NCBI RefSeq assembly: GCF_041262165.1
Contig: NZ_JBGCBY010000015.1
Location: 62,001 to 126,000 of the forward strand
Reading direction: 5' to 3'
DNA: 64,000 nt
DNA from: Streptacidiphilus sp041262165
Lineage (GTDB): Bacteria; Actinomycetota; Actinomycetes; Streptomycetales; Streptomycetaceae
The notes below the pieces were generated by a model, which did no database searches, was not told where the DNA came from, and worked only from the letters and a program-made list of their open reading frames with translations. The translations under genes and the position numbers were made by a program. Below are positions 1-8,931 of this stretch, in pieces (within the stretch, counting starts at the first letter, position 1; each line of letters starts with the position of its first letter).

Positions 1-1
1 C

Positions 2-1816
2 CACGGCCAGTTCCTGTCTCCGGGGCAGTTCCAGTCACGCTTCGGGGCCGACCCGCAGCAGACGAGCCGCCTCGCCCAATGGCTCACCGGTACCGGGCTG
101 TCCGTCACCGCACATACTGCCCACTACCTGGCCGTCGCCGGCACCGCCGCCGCGATCCGCACCGCCTTTCACACCTCACTGCATCGCTACGCCACCCCCC
201 AGGGCGTCCAGCAGGCCCCCGACGGCGACCTGACCGTCCCCGCCGACCTCGCGCCCACCGTGCTCGCCGTCTCCGGGATCTCCGCCCCCGCCGCAGCCCG
301 TCCCGCCGGTGGTCCCAGCACCGCGGCGAGGAGCACGCAGAGGACCGGCACACAGGGGACAGGCACGCAGTGGACCGGCACCCAGAGCGTCTGCTCGCCC
401 TCCTACGGACAGCAGGTAGCCACCGGCTTCCCCACTGCCTACACCGCCACGACGCCCTACACCCCCTGCCCGTACATCCCCTCCCAACTTCGCCGGGCCT
501 ATGGCGTGACCGGCTCGGGCCTGTCCGGGAGAGGCGTCACCATCGCCATCGTCGACGCCTACGGCTCCCCGACGATGCTCGCGGACGCGGACCACTTCGC
601 CGCCCGTCACGGCGACCAACCCTTTCGAGCGGGTCAGTACGCCGAGCACGTCACACCCCAGCAGTGGCACGTCAGCCCTGCCTGCGCACCCCCAGGAAGC
701 TGGGCAGGCGAGGAATCCCTCGATGTGGAGATGGCTCACGGCCTCGCGCCTGGTGCGAACGTCCTGTATGTCGGCGCGAACTCCTGCCTCAACGACGATC
801 TGATGGACGCCGAGGCGTCCATCATCGACAGTCGCCGAGCGGACGTTGTCTCCAACTCCTGGGACGAGATCATGCACGCTGATCCGGCCTACCTCACCCC
901 CGGCATCGTGAACGCATGGGAGTTGCTGTTTGAAGAAGGTGTCGCGGAAGGCATAGGCATCTACGTCGCCGCGGGCGACTGCGGTGACAGTTCCCCCGGC
1001 GCCGCGCTGACCGGCGTGAACTGCGACCGCGCCACCACTCGCGCACAGGCGGACTACCCCAGCTCATCCCCCTGGGTCACCTCCGTCGGCGCAACTGCGC
1101 TCGCCCTCGGCAAGGACGGCGGCGCCGCCTGGGAGACCAGCGCAGGCGATCGCCTGTCGGTTCTCTCCGCCGACGCGACCGCCTGGCAACCCTTCCCCGG
1201 TGCCTTCTACTTCGGCGGTGGTGGCGGCACCAGTGAGGACTTCGACCAACCCTGGTACCAGTGGGGCACCGTTCCGTCCTCCTTGTCCCACTCCCTGCTG
1301 ACGGGCGCTCGGAGCAGTATCGCCCGGCGGGTCACCCCGGACGTCGCGATGGACGGCGACGCCGCCCTGTCGACTCTGGTCGGATTCACGTCGGGCGGCA
1401 GCTACCGTGAGGTCGGCTACGGGGGAACGTCCGTTTCCGCCCCCGCCTTCGCCGGAATCCAGGCCGATGCCCAGCAGGCCGCGGGTCATCCGATCGGGTT
1501 CGCCAACCCGGACCTCTACCTGCGCAACGCCTTCGGCGTCTTTCATGACGTGTTGGACCACCCCAAGGTGGTTGGTGGCGCCCTACTGTCCGACATCCTC
1601 GATCTGGGACCGGACGCCAGCGGCGCCCCCCAGGTTCTGCTCTTCGCCCTGGGCCAGGACTACGGCCTCCACGCGGGCCACGGCTACGACAACGCCACCG
1701 GCTTGGGCTCACCCACCGCCGACTATCTGCGCTCCTACAGGTGGTGGCTCGACCACAGGAACTCCTCGCCCGACGCGGGCATCACGCTGGGGGCAGGAAA
1801 CTTGACCCATGAGTGA
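2..1816 (+). CDS. S53 family (sedolisin/kumamolisin-like) secreted serine-carboxyl peptidase, 5' end outside window
   Basis: The reading frame is open from base 2, so the start lies left of the window. The first ~90 codons (HGQFLSPGQFQSRFGAD...) are the end of a pro-kumamolisin activation domain, so an internal ATG at 260 is not the start. The catalytic domain shows the EESLDVE motif (Glu and Asp of the Ser-Glu-Asp triad) at bases 710-730 and GGTSVSAP with the nucleophile Ser at 1430-1432. Near the C-terminus DNATGLGSP matches the calcium-site region of sedolisins. A linker of about 40 residues rich in Thr, Gly and Gln separates propeptide and catalytic domain. Known family role: acid-tolerant extracellular proteolysis after autocatalytic propeptide removal. 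The last codons overlap the start of the next gene by 8 bases, which suggests coupled translation. Confidence 0.9.
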   Translation, partial: HGQFLSPGQFQSRFGADPQQTSRLAQWLTGTGLSVTAHTAHYLAVAGTAAAIRTAFHTSLHRYATPQGVQQAPDGDLTVPADLAPTVLAVSGISAPAAARPAGGPSTAARSTQRTGTQGTGTQWTGTQSVCSPSYGQQVATGFPTAYTATTPYTPCPYIPSQLRRAYGVTGSGLSGRGVTIAIVDAYGSPTMLADADHFAARHGDQPFRAGQYAEHVTPQQWHVSPACAPPGSWAGEESLDVEMAHGLAPGANVLYVGANSCLNDDLMDAEASIIDSRRADVVSNSWDEIMHADPAYLTPGIVNAWELLFEEGVAEGIGIYVAAGDCGDSSPGAALTGVNCDRATTRAQADYPSSSPWVTSVGATALALGKDGGAAWETSAGDRLSVLSADATAWQPFPGAFYFGGGGGTSEDFDQPWYQWGTVPSSLSHSLLTGARSSIARRVTPDVAMDGDAALSTLVGFTSGGSYREVGYGGTSVSAPAFAGIQADAQQAAGHPIGFANPDLYLRNAFGVFHDVLDHPKVVGGALLSDILDLGPDASGAPQVLLFALGQDYGLHAGHGYDNATGLGSPTADYLRSYRWWLDHRNSSPDAGITLGAGNLTHE

Positions 1817-3242
1817 AGCGATCGTGGTCGGGGCCGGCCCCAATGGGCTGTCCGCAGCCGTCGCCCTGGCCCAGCAGGGGATGCGGGTCACTGTCCTGGA
1901 AGCCGGCGACGAGATCGGAGGCGGCACCAGGACCAGCGAACTGACGGTACCCGGTGTTCTGCACGACCACTGCTCCGCTGTGCATCCGATGGGAGTGGGA
2001 TCCCCGTTCCTGCGTGCACTGCCGCTGGAGCGTTACGGCGTGGAATGGCTCTGGCCCCGGATCGACCTCGCGCATCCGCTGGACGACGGCGACGCAGGGG
2101 TGATGGTCCGCTCGGTCGAGGCCACGGCTGCGGGACTGGGCACGGACGGCTCGGCCTGGTCGCGTCTGTTCTCCCCACTGGCCTCTGGCTTCGACGCGCT
2201 GACCGACGACTTGCTGCGGCCCATGCTCCACGTGCCTCAGCATCCGCTGCGTCTGGCCGAATTCGGGCTCCAGGCGATGCGACCCGCGACCTCCGTCGCC
2301 CGCCGCTGGCACACAGACCGGGCCCGGGCGCTGTTCGCGGGGGCGGCGGCGCATGCCTTCCATCCACTGGAGCGACCCGTCACCGGGGCGCTGGGGCTGA
2401 TGCTGATCGCAGCCGGCCACCGGTACGGTTGGCCGGTCGCACGCGGCGGATCCGCGATGATCACCCGGGCTCTCGCCCGGGTGCTGACCGACCTCGGAGG
2501 CACCATCGAGACCGGGGTGCAGGTGGGTTCCCTCGCCCAACTACCTGCTGCAGAGGTCGTCATGCTCGACGTCACCCCGAGCGCCGCGGTCGCGATCTGT
2601 GGGACCCGCCTGCCCAGGCAGGTGCGACGCGCCTACTCACGCTGGCGACATGGCCCCGCAGCCTTCAAGGTCGATCTGGCCATCGAGGAAGGGGTGCCGT
2701 GGACCAACGAGGCGTGCCGACAGGCCGGAACCGTACACCTGGGGGGCACCCTGGAAGAGATCACACGCACCGAGCGCGACATCAACGTCGGCCGCATGCC
2801 CGACCGGCCGTTCGTTCTGGTCGCGCAGCAGTACCTCGCCGATCCCAGTCGCTCGAACGGTAACGTCCATCCCCTTTGGGCCTACGCCCATGTCCCCCAC
2901 GGATACGACGGGGACGCCACCCAGGCAGTGCTCAACCAACTCGAACGGTTCGCCCCCGGGACGCGGGAACGGATCGTGGCCAGCGCCATCCGCTCTCCCA
3001 GCCAGTTCGCCCAGGACAACCCGAACTACGTCGGCGGCGACATCATCACCGGAGCCAACACGGCTCGCCAGGTGCTCATGCGACCACGCCTGGCCCTCAA
3101 CCCCTATGCAACGGGCATTCCAGGCGTCTACCTGTGCTCCGCGGCCACACCCCCCGGGGCCGGCGTACACGGCATGTGCGGCTACAACGCCGCACGATCC
3201 GCGCTGCGCCCAACCCGTAGACCAGGACGTGCCCTGCACTGA
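1809..3242 (+). CDS. Phytoene dehydrogenase-like FAD/NAD(P)-dependent oxidoreductase
   Basis: The 477-residue protein opens with a Rossmann FAD-binding motif, VVGAGPNGLSAAVALA, followed by VLEAGDEIGGGTRT, the phytoene desaturase/COG1233 dinucleotide signature. Near the C-terminus GVYLCSAATPPGAGVHGMCG is the second FAD-contact motif of this family. Members desaturate or isomerise carotenoids, retinoids or other lipophilic substrates; the substrate here cannot be told. ATG 1809 lies inside the end of the peptidase gene (8-base overlap), so the two are probably co-translated. No phytoene synthase or other carotenoid gene is nearby, so a carotenoid role is not supported. The gene ends facing the convergent monooxygenase at 3334. 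Confidence 0.85.
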   Translation: MSEAIVVGAGPNGLSAAVALAQQGMRVTVLEAGDEIGGGTRTSELTVPGVLHDHCSAVHPMGVGSPFLRALPLERYGVEWLWPRIDLAHPLDDGDAGVMVRSVEATAAGLGTDGSAWSRLFSPLASGFDALTDDLLRPMLHVPQHPLRLAEFGLQAMRPATSVARRWHTDRARALFAGAAAHAFHPLERPVTGALGLMLIAAGHRYGWPVARGGSAMITRALARVLTDLGGTIETGVQVGSLAQLPAAEVVMLDVTPSAAVAICGTRLPRQVRRAYSRWRHGPAAFKVDLAIEEGVPWTNEACRQAGTVHLGGTLEEITRTERDINVGRMPDRPFVLVAQQYLADPSRSNGNVHPLWAYAHVPHGYDGDATQAVLNQLERFAPGTRERIVASAIRSPSQFAQDNPNYVGGDIITGANTARQVLMRPRLALNPYATGIPGVYLCSAATPPGAGVHGMCGYNAARSALRPTRRPGRALH

Positions 3243-3333
3243 AGAACCCGCCGTCCGGGTCGCCAGTTGAGGAGAACGCCGAGGCCACGGGGCAGGTCGA
3301 GGGCGAGAGAGAGCAGGGTGGCGAAGTGGTCGC

Positions 3334-4761
3334 TCAGCTGACGGCAGCGCCGAACCACCTGGGCAGCTGGCTGAGCAGATCCTGCTGATCTTCACCGGCC
3401 CACGCCACGTGGCCGTCCGGCCGCAGCAACACCGCCGGCACGTCCAGTTCCTCGCTGACGTCGACGACGTGGTCGACGCGATCCGCCCACCCTGCCACCG
3501 AAAGCCGGCCGGTCTGGTCGAGCAGCAGCCCGCGGCCGCCGTGCATCCGCTCGTAGAGGCGACCCTGCTTCAGCTTCACGTCCCGCAACCGCCGGCCGAG
3601 CAGTTCGTGGCCCTCGCCGAAGTCGTAGCGGATCCCGACCGCGGTGATCATCTCCGTGACGTACCGGTTCGCCTCCTCGAAGTCCATCAGCTTCGAGAAC
3701 AGCTCCCGCAGCGCGGTCGCACCCGGATCGGTCCCCAGCAGCGTGATCTGCGCGCGGGTGTTGTCCAGCACGCGCGCGCCCACCGGGTGCCGTTCGGCGT
3801 GGTAGCTGTCCAGCAGCCCGTCCGGTGCCCAGCCGTTGACCGCGGCGGCCAGCTTCCAGCCCAGATTGAACGCGTCCTGCACGCCGAGGTTGAGCCCCTG
3901 CCCGCCGGTCGGCGGGTGGATGTGCGCCGCGTCGCCGGCCAGCAGCACCCGGCCGACCCGGTAGCGCTCGGCCTGCCGGGTGGCGTCGCCGAACCGGGAC
4001 AGCCAGCGCGGCGAGTGCACGCCGAAGTCGGTGCCTGCGACCGCCCGCAGCTGCCGCCTGAACTCCTCGAGGGTCGGCGCGGTCGTACGGTCCTCGGCCA
4101 CTCCGTCGGCGGGCACGATGACGCGGTACGTCCCGTCCCCGTTGGGGATGGTGCCGAACCGCAGTTGGGTCTTGCGGACTTCCTCGACGACAGCGGCAAC
4201 CGTCGCCGGATCCTCGGTCATCTCCATATCGCCCAGCAGCGTCTCGACCTTGGCGGGCTCGCCGGGGAAACCGACGCCGAGCTCCTTGCGCACCACACTG
4301 CGGCCTCCGTCGCACCCGACGAGGTAGCGCGAGCGCAGATGCGTGCCGTCCGCCAGCTCGACAGTGACCCCGTCCTCGTCCTGGCTGAGCCCGACCACGT
4401 GGCAGCCGCGCCGGAGCTCGGCACCGAGTTCGACAGCATGTTCGTTGAGCAGCCGCTCGGTGACCGGCTGCAGAGTGGAGAGGCCGTACGGGTGCGCCGT
4501 GTCCAACCGTTCCGGCCACGCCTTGAGGATGCCGCCGAAGAAACCGCCGACCTGGAACTTCTCACTGACCGCGAGGAATCGGTCCAGCAGGCCGCGCTGG
4601 TCCATCATCTCGACGCTGCGCGCGTGCAGGCCGCGCCCACGGGACTCGCTGGTCGGCTCGGCCAGCTTCTCCAGCACGACCACGTGCACGCCGTGCAGCC
4701 GCAACTCGCCGGCCAGCATCAAACCGGTCGGTCCGCCGCCGACCACGATCACGTCAATCAT
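3334..4761 (-). CDS. FAD-dependent aromatic monooxygenase (class A flavoprotein, polyketide-hydroxylase type)
   Basis: The 475-residue protein has all three class A hydroxylase motifs: GGGPTGLMLAGEL (ADP binding) at the N-terminus, DG-type motif VGCDGGRSVVRK near residue 150, and GDAAHIHPPTGGQGLNLG near residue 280 for FAD ribityl binding. The C-terminal thioredoxin-like tail (VSEELDVPAVLLRPDGHVAW) is typical of PgaE/RdmE/MtmOIV-type polyketide hydroxylases and resistance enzymes. It probably hydroxylates or inactivates an aromatic compound with NAD(P)H and O2. It stands alone; the upstream 466 bp holds a perfect 9-bp inverted repeat (5037-5062) that could be an operator for this gene or an adjacent lost one. 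Resistance versus biosynthesis cannot be decided. Confidence 0.88.
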   Translation of the reverse strand: MIDVIVVGGGPTGLMLAGELRLHGVHVVVLEKLAEPTSESRGRGLHARSVEMMDQRGLLDRFLAVSEKFQVGGFFGGILKAWPERLDTAHPYGLSTLQPVTERLLNEHAVELGAELRRGCHVVGLSQDEDGVTVELADGTHLRSRYLVGCDGGRSVVRKELGVGFPGEPAKVETLLGDMEMTEDPATVAAVVEEVRKTQLRFGTIPNGDGTYRVIVPADGVAEDRTTAPTLEEFRRQLRAVAGTDFGVHSPRWLSRFGDATRQAERYRVGRVLLAGDAAHIHPPTGGQGLNLGVQDAFNLGWKLAAAVNGWAPDGLLDSYHAERHPVGARVLDNTRAQITLLGTDPGATALRELFSKLMDFEEANRYVTEMITAVGIRYDFGEGHELLGRRLRDVKLKQGRLYERMHGGRGLLLDQTGRLSVAGWADRVDHVVDVSEELDVPAVLLRPDGHVAWAGEDQQDLLSQLPRWFGAAVS

Positions 4762-5227
4762 CTATACGCCCATTCAACGAGAGTGGATTCCGGCCAGCCG
4801 CTCCGCGCAGTCGGGTGGCACGCATACCCGTGCCTCCGCGCCGAGTCCGCGCCGAGGCCGCGCAGCCGAACCGCGAGTCCCACCGGCGGTTCGACGTTCC
4901 CGCGCAACCCATACGCCGACAACAGCACACGCACGTCGCGAATCTGTCATTTCCGCAGGTTCTGGCCTTGGCCGACCATTCTGTGGCACGACCCGGGCCT
5001 TGCCGCAAGCCCCCCGGTGCGCTATATGTTGAGAGTGGCAAGGAGTGGGTAACCTCCTTGCCTTTGCCTTGTGTTGTCCGCTGTGGACAGACAAAGCTCC
5101 TCCCGAAACGGCGACGCGGCGCGTGACCTGCCCGAGGCCGTGCGCATCCGCCGCGACGTCACCGACTTCCTCACCGCCCACCTGCAGCGCTGACGAACCC
5201 GCCCACGCTGCGAGCGCCCACAGGAAC
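4762..5227. other. 466-bp intergenic stretch with possible gene remnant
   Basis: No full gene is supported. A plus-strand frame ending at the TGA near 5190 reads ...LPEAVRIRRDVTDFLTAHLQR, which looks like the tail of an alpha/beta hydrolase, but it has no body upstream. The perfect 9-bp inverted repeat at 5037-5062 is listed separately. The rest shows nothing recognisable. Confidence 0.35.
5037..5062. promoter_or_regulatory. Inverted repeat, possible operator
   Basis: GGCAAGGAG (5037-5045) and its exact complement CTCCTTGCC (5054-5062) flank an 8-base centre. There is no T-run after it and no complete gene ends just before it, so an operator is more likely than a terminator. The regulated gene is unclear. 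Confidence 0.35.
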
Positions 5228-6475
5228 CTAGCCGGCCGACTCCTGTGGGAGCGTCTCCTCGTGGCGGAGGCGGTAGGCGACGGCAAGCCACCAGGGGATG
5301 CCGAAGAGTGCGACGAGGACGAGGCCGAGCACGAGCGGCGCCGGGCGTGCCGCGCCCAGCCCGAGGCAGGCGACGGCCGCCCCCGCACACGTCCGGGACA
5401 GCGGGCGGTACAGCTCGCGTTTGCTGCGCCAGGCTTCGAGGCTGGCGGCCACGAGCATGGTGCTGGACAGCACGACCGCCGCGCCGCCGCAGAGCACCCA
5501 AGACGTGGCAGTGGCGGTGCGTGCCGCGTGGGCGTGCTCGACGAGGCTGACCATCGCCGCGCCCATAGCGGCCACCGCCGCCGTCAGCGGCAGGTGGGTG
5601 AGCATCCACTGCACGGTGGCCACCGGCGCCTGCCGCGGCTCGCGGTGGCCGGCGAAGTCGAAGTAGGTCCACCAGGCGCCGAATCCGACCACCACGGCGA
5701 TCAGCGCGACAGCGACGGCGAGCACGCTGAGCGGCTCGGCCGCGAGCCCGCTGACCACGCCGGTGACGGTCTCCCCGAGCACGATGATGATGAGCAGCCC
5801 GAACCGCTCGATCAGGGCGTCGGTAATGGTGAACGTGGCAGCCGCGCCCGGCGCCGCTCCGAGGATCACTGCTCCGAAGCCGACCAGGTAGGCGATGTCG
5901 AGCAGCCCCCACATCCATACCCGGGAAACGGCGGGGAGCAGCGCGCTCGTGCCGAGGATGACGGCACAGAAGACGGTTCCGGCGACGAAGCGTCTGCTGG
6001 AGCGGCGGTACTCGGGCCGGTCGCCGCGGGAGGCCAGCATCCACAGCACCGCCAGGACCGCGAACAGGATCCCCGCCGTGACGGCGAAGGCCGCGCCCCG
6101 CGCGCCGCCCGCCTCGGGGATGAAGGCTCCCAGAGGGACGAGGACCAGGATCTGGAGCAGGAAGGTGCTCCGGGCCCGGGCGTCGTCGTGACCGTGCAGC
6201 TCGTGGTGGAGACTCCCGTTGACCCAGGCAATCCACACCAGCCCGAACACCGCTGCGTACTCGCCGAGGCCGCGCCAGGTGAGCTTCCCCGCAAGATGGT
6301 GGGCCGCCTGCGCGACAAGGACGACTACCACCAGATCGTAGAAGAGCTCCAGCGGGCCGACGACGCGCTCGCGCGGCTGCTCGCCGTGGCTGCGCGGCGG
6401 CTGCCACAGCTGTCGCCGCATCCGCCTCCAGAACGTCGGCTCGCCGGTTACGGCGGGGGCGCCTTCGTCCGTCAT
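5228..6475 (-). CDS. ltrA: Low temperature requirement protein A (LtrA) family membrane protein
   Basis: The 415-residue, strongly hydrophobic protein carries the LtrA signature ELFYDL at residues 43-48, followed by VAQAAHHLAG and about ten to twelve predicted membrane spans. The family hallmark 'ELF(F/Y)DLVFV...' and the length match. LtrA was named from Listeria growth at low temperature; its biochemical role is not established. Conserved histidines (SLHHELHGHDDAR) lie between early spans, as in the family. No operon partner is evident: the gene is 41 bases downstream of a gene on the same strand (6517) whose role seems unrelated. Confidence 0.85.
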   Translation of the reverse strand: MTDEGAPAVTGEPTFWRRMRRQLWQPPRSHGEQPRERVVGPLELFYDLVVVVLVAQAAHHLAGKLTWRGLGEYAAVFGLVWIAWVNGSLHHELHGHDDARARSTFLLQILVLVPLGAFIPEAGGARGAAFAVTAGILFAVLAVLWMLASRGDRPEYRRSSRRFVAGTVFCAVILGTSALLPAVSRVWMWGLLDIAYLVGFGAVILGAAPGAAATFTITDALIERFGLLIIIVLGETVTGVVSGLAAEPLSVLAVAVALIAVVVGFGAWWTYFDFAGHREPRQAPVATVQWMLTHLPLTAAVAAMGAAMVSLVEHAHAARTATATSWVLCGGAAVVLSSTMLVAASLEAWRSKRELYRPLSRTCAGAAVACLGLGAARPAPLVLGLVLVALFGIPWWLAVAYRLRHEETLPQESAG

Positions 6476-6516
6476 CCGGTGACGCTCCTACCGTTCGGGG
6501 CGGCGGACCGGCGTGA

Positions 6517-6984
6517 TCAGGTCGCGCAGGGCCGGGTCTCGGTCCAGTCGACCATCAGGCGGCGCTCGGCGAAGTACCACTCGCCGTCCTGCTTGACGAA
6601 TTCGTCGAGATAGCGGATGGACGCGATCATGATCGTGCGCTCGGCGTCCGTGCCGTATGAGATGTGGTGGGCCAGGCAGTAGCTCTCGCCGCTCGCCTGG
6701 TCGCCGTCGAGCGAAACGGTGCTCTGGCCGTTGAAGTGGGTGGTGGCCTTGTAGGTGTTCAGGTTGTCGAACACCGGGGCGAGGGCCTCGCGTCCGTGCA
6801 GTTCCTGAGTCGGCGCGGTCGCGGTGGCGTCCATGTAGACCAGGAGGCGGGTGTCCTCGGTGAACAGGGCCATCTGGCCCTTGGCGTCCCGACGGTCGGC
6901 GCAGTGCGCGTAGGCGTCGATCAGCTCGCGGATGGCCAGCCGGTCGGCGGCCTGCTGAGGTGAGATCGAGGTGTGGGAGGACAT
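6517..6984 (-). CDS. SnoaL-like / NTF2-fold protein (nuclear transport factor 2 family)
   Basis: 155 residues from ATG 6984, chosen because AAGGGG sits six bases upstream; an earlier in-frame ATG at 7047 lacks a ribosome site and would run into the control region. The N-terminus RLAIRELIDAYAHCADRRD and the central FTEDTRLLVYM / HYISYG-like pattern fit the SnoaL_4 branch (ring hydroxylase beta-like, ketosteroid-isomerase fold). Such proteins are cyclases, isomerases or dehydratases acting on small hydrophobic substrates, or have unknown roles. It is divergent from the TetR gene at 7077 across 92 bp, so it is the likely target of that repressor. Confidence 0.8.
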   Translation of the reverse strand: MSSHTSISPQQAADRLAIRELIDAYAHCADRRDAKGQMALFTEDTRLLVYMDATATAPTQELHGREALAPVFDNLNTYKATTHFNGQSTVSLDGDQASGESYCLAHHISYGTDAERTIMIASIRYLDEFVKQDGEWYFAERRLMVDWTETRPCAT

Positions 6985-7076
6985 GGCGATCCCCTTCGTG
7001 AAACTATTTGACATATGTATAAGAGCACTGGTCGCGGACTCCCGCAACCGGACTGAAGGATCTGGAGGGCCGTTCT
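6985..7076. promoter_or_regulatory. Divergent promoter/operator region between NTF2-like gene and tetR
   Basis: This 92-bp gap holds the perfect 8-bp palindrome ACATATGT (7011-7018) within an AT-rich patch that stands out in this GC-rich DNA. TATAAG at 7018-7023 spaced 17 bases from TTCGTG (6995-7000) is a possible promoter for the tetR gene. The palindrome overlaps it and would be the natural site for autoregulation. Inference only. Confidence 0.4.
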
Positions 7077-7685
7077 GTGAGCGATCGAACCGATCCGCGC
7101 GTCACGAGGACCACCGGCGCTCTGCGGCAGGCCGTCGTTGAGCTCGCCTCGCAGCGGCCCGTCTCCCAGATCACCGTCGCCGAGTTGGCCGAGCGTGCGG
7201 GGGTCACCCGGGCGACCTTCTACAACCGCTACAGCACCCCGTTGGATCCGCTCATCGAGGCCCTCTACGCCGACCTGGAGACCGGGCACCGGCTGGAGGA
7301 CCGGCGCCGAGCCGAGGGGTACCCGGGCCCGAAGCTGCTGCGGCTGGCCATCTCGGAGGTGGCGGACCACGTCGAGCGGTTCGGGCCCGTTTACCGGAAC
7401 GCCCTCGGCGATCCTGCGGACCGCGGTGTCTACGACGCGATGGTGCGTCACTTCAACGACTACGCTCTCTCCTTCCTGGCACGCGTCGCCGGTCGTGGGC
7501 TTCCCGACGTCAGCCACCAGGTGATCGCCCAGTTCCTGGCACACGGTTTCGCCGGAGCCATCAAGGCGTGGCTCAGCGATCCGGACGTCACCAAGGAGGA
7601 CCTTGTCGACGCGGCCGTGGCGTGCGCCCCCGCGTGGTGGGCGGCAGCCGCCGCCGCCCCGGACGTGATCACTCCACCCTCCTAG
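7077..7685 (+). CDS. TetR/AcrR family transcriptional regulator
   Basis: 202 residues from GTG 7077, preceded by GGAGG at a good distance. The N-terminal TetR helix-turn-helix is clear: VSQITVAELAERAGVTRATFYNRY. The C-terminal half is the ligand-binding/dimerisation domain and has no recognisable ligand signature. It is divergent from the NTF2-like gene across 92 bp containing the ACATATGT palindrome, so it most likely represses that gene and itself. The gene ends opposite the metallo-hydrolase gene, with a shared hairpin between them. Confidence 0.9.
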   Translation: MSDRTDPRVTRTTGALRQAVVELASQRPVSQITVAELAERAGVTRATFYNRYSTPLDPLIEALYADLETGHRLEDRRRAEGYPGPKLLRLAISEVADHVERFGPVYRNALGDPADRGVYDAMVRHFNDYALSFLARVAGRGLPDVSHQVIAQFLAHGFAGAIKAWLSDPDVTKEDLVDAAVACAPAWWAAAAAAPDVITPPS

Positions 7686-7698
7686 GAGCCGTCGTCGG

Positions 7699-7732
7699 CC
7701 CGGATCCGCCGGCGTGGGCCTGGATCCGGGCG
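7699..7732. terminator. Hairpin between convergent genes, probable bidirectional terminator
   Basis: GCCCGGATCC (7699-7708) pairs perfectly with GGATCCGGGC (7723-7732) around a 14-base loop. It lies 14 bases after the tetR stop and 20 bases before the end of the convergent metallo-hydrolase gene. There is no clear T-run, as is common in high-GC actinobacteria. Confidence 0.5.
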
Positions 7733-7751
7733 AGTCGGCTGACCTGCCGGG

Positions 7752-8819
7752 TCAGGGGTGGACCTGGGAGCCGTAGCCGAGGTCGAGGCGGATGGATTCG
7801 AGGATGACGAAGGCGGTGCTGGTGGTGTAGACGTCGGCGGCGGCGAGGACGCCGGTGTACTTCCTGATGACCGGGGCGGCGGCGTAGTCGGCGATCGCGT
7901 CCTGGTAGGTCTTGACCGCCGCCCAGGTGTTGTCGCCGTACTTCGCGAAGAACGGGGTCGGGTCGACGGTGGCCATCGCGGTCTTGACGTTGTCGACGAT
8001 GTCGTTGACATAGCTCTGGTAGGTGGCCATGTCGTCGCGGCTGCCGAGCCGGCCCATATGTCCGCCGACATGGTGCGTCCACGGGTAGGCCAGGGCCTTG
8101 GCCGGGACGGCGATGGATCCGGGGACGTCCTCGTTCAGGTTGAAGCTGTGGAACGGCACCCAGCCGGGCAGGTTGATGTCGACCAGCATCAGCGTGTCGT
8201 GGTCGGGGAAGTGGATGTAGATGTTGTCCGGGGTGTGGTTGGTGCCCTGGTAGGCCAGTTCGATGCGCTCCCCGCCGATGTGCAGCGTCTTGCGGTCCTC
8301 GAAGGTGACGTCCGGCGCCGGGCGGGCCGGGTCGTTGTCGCGCAGCAGCAGTCGGCGCGTCTCGGCGTGGCCGATCCGTTCGACGTCGCGGCCGAACAGG
8401 GACGAGCCCCCGAGGTGGTCGGCGTGGTGGTGCGAGTACACCAGATGGGTGACCTTGTTGGGCAGGCCGTTGGCGCTCGCGATCTCGTCGATGGCGCGCT
8501 GCAGGTTGTGCCCGATCGTCGGGGGCGCGTCGAACAGCACGACGCCTTCCTTTGTGGTCAGGAACGCCGCCTGGTAGGTGCCGTCGGTGACCCAGTACAG
8601 GTTCCGTTCTATTCGGCCGACATAGTAGCCCTGGGCGTTGACCGCGGGGCCGAGCGCCGAGGGCGGTATCGGGGCGTAGTCCGGCAGGTCGGTGGCGTCG
8701 GCGGAGGCCGGCGCGGCGAGGACGCCGCCTGCGAGCGCGGCTATCGCCGGAGCAGTCGCGACCTTCGCGGACCGCGCCAGGAAGGTACGCCGGTTCGTCG
8801 GGGAATCGAGCACGGACAT
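7752..8819 (-). CDS. Tat-exported MBL-fold metallo-hydrolase
   Basis: 355 residues from ATG 8819. The N-terminus NRRTFLARSAKVATAPA... ends in APASA and is a twin-arginine-type signal (RRTF core), so the enzyme is probably exported folded. The zinc motif H-x-H-x-D-H is present as HHHADH at residues 130-135, and VDINLPGW supplies the later metal-bridging Asp region. Known MBL relatives hydrolyse lactones, beta-lactams, sulfates or thioesters; the substrate cannot be inferred. It is the last gene of a same-strand run yceI - FMN reductase - SDR - MBL. A longer open frame upstream of 8819 exists but has no coding character. Confidence 0.88.
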   Translation of the reverse strand: MSVLDSPTNRRTFLARSAKVATAPAIAALAGGVLAAPASADATDLPDYAPIPPSALGPAVNAQGYYVGRIERNLYWVTDGTYQAAFLTTKEGVVLFDAPPTIGHNLQRAIDEIASANGLPNKVTHLVYSHHHADHLGGSSLFGRDVERIGHAETRRLLLRDNDPARPAPDVTFEDRKTLHIGGERIELAYQGTNHTPDNIYIHFPDHDTLMLVDINLPGWVPFHSFNLNEDVPGSIAVPAKALAYPWTHHVGGHMGRLGSRDDMATYQSYVNDIVDNVKTAMATVDPTPFFAKYGDNTWAAVKTYQDAIADYAAAPVIRKYTGVLAAADVYTTSTAFVILESIRLDLGYGSQVHP

Positions 8820-8931
8820 GGTCTCAACTGCCTTTCGCAACAGGGTTGTTCGGGCTGGTCGTGCACGGTTCTGTTCAGGGCCCGGACGTGCTTCGCAGAG
8901 CGGCGTCGGGGTGCTCGTGGGCGAGGCGGGG

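Noticed and set aside
5045..6613. Plus-strand open frame opposite ltrA
   Set aside because: No recognisable domain; the opposite strand encodes a complete LtrA membrane protein.
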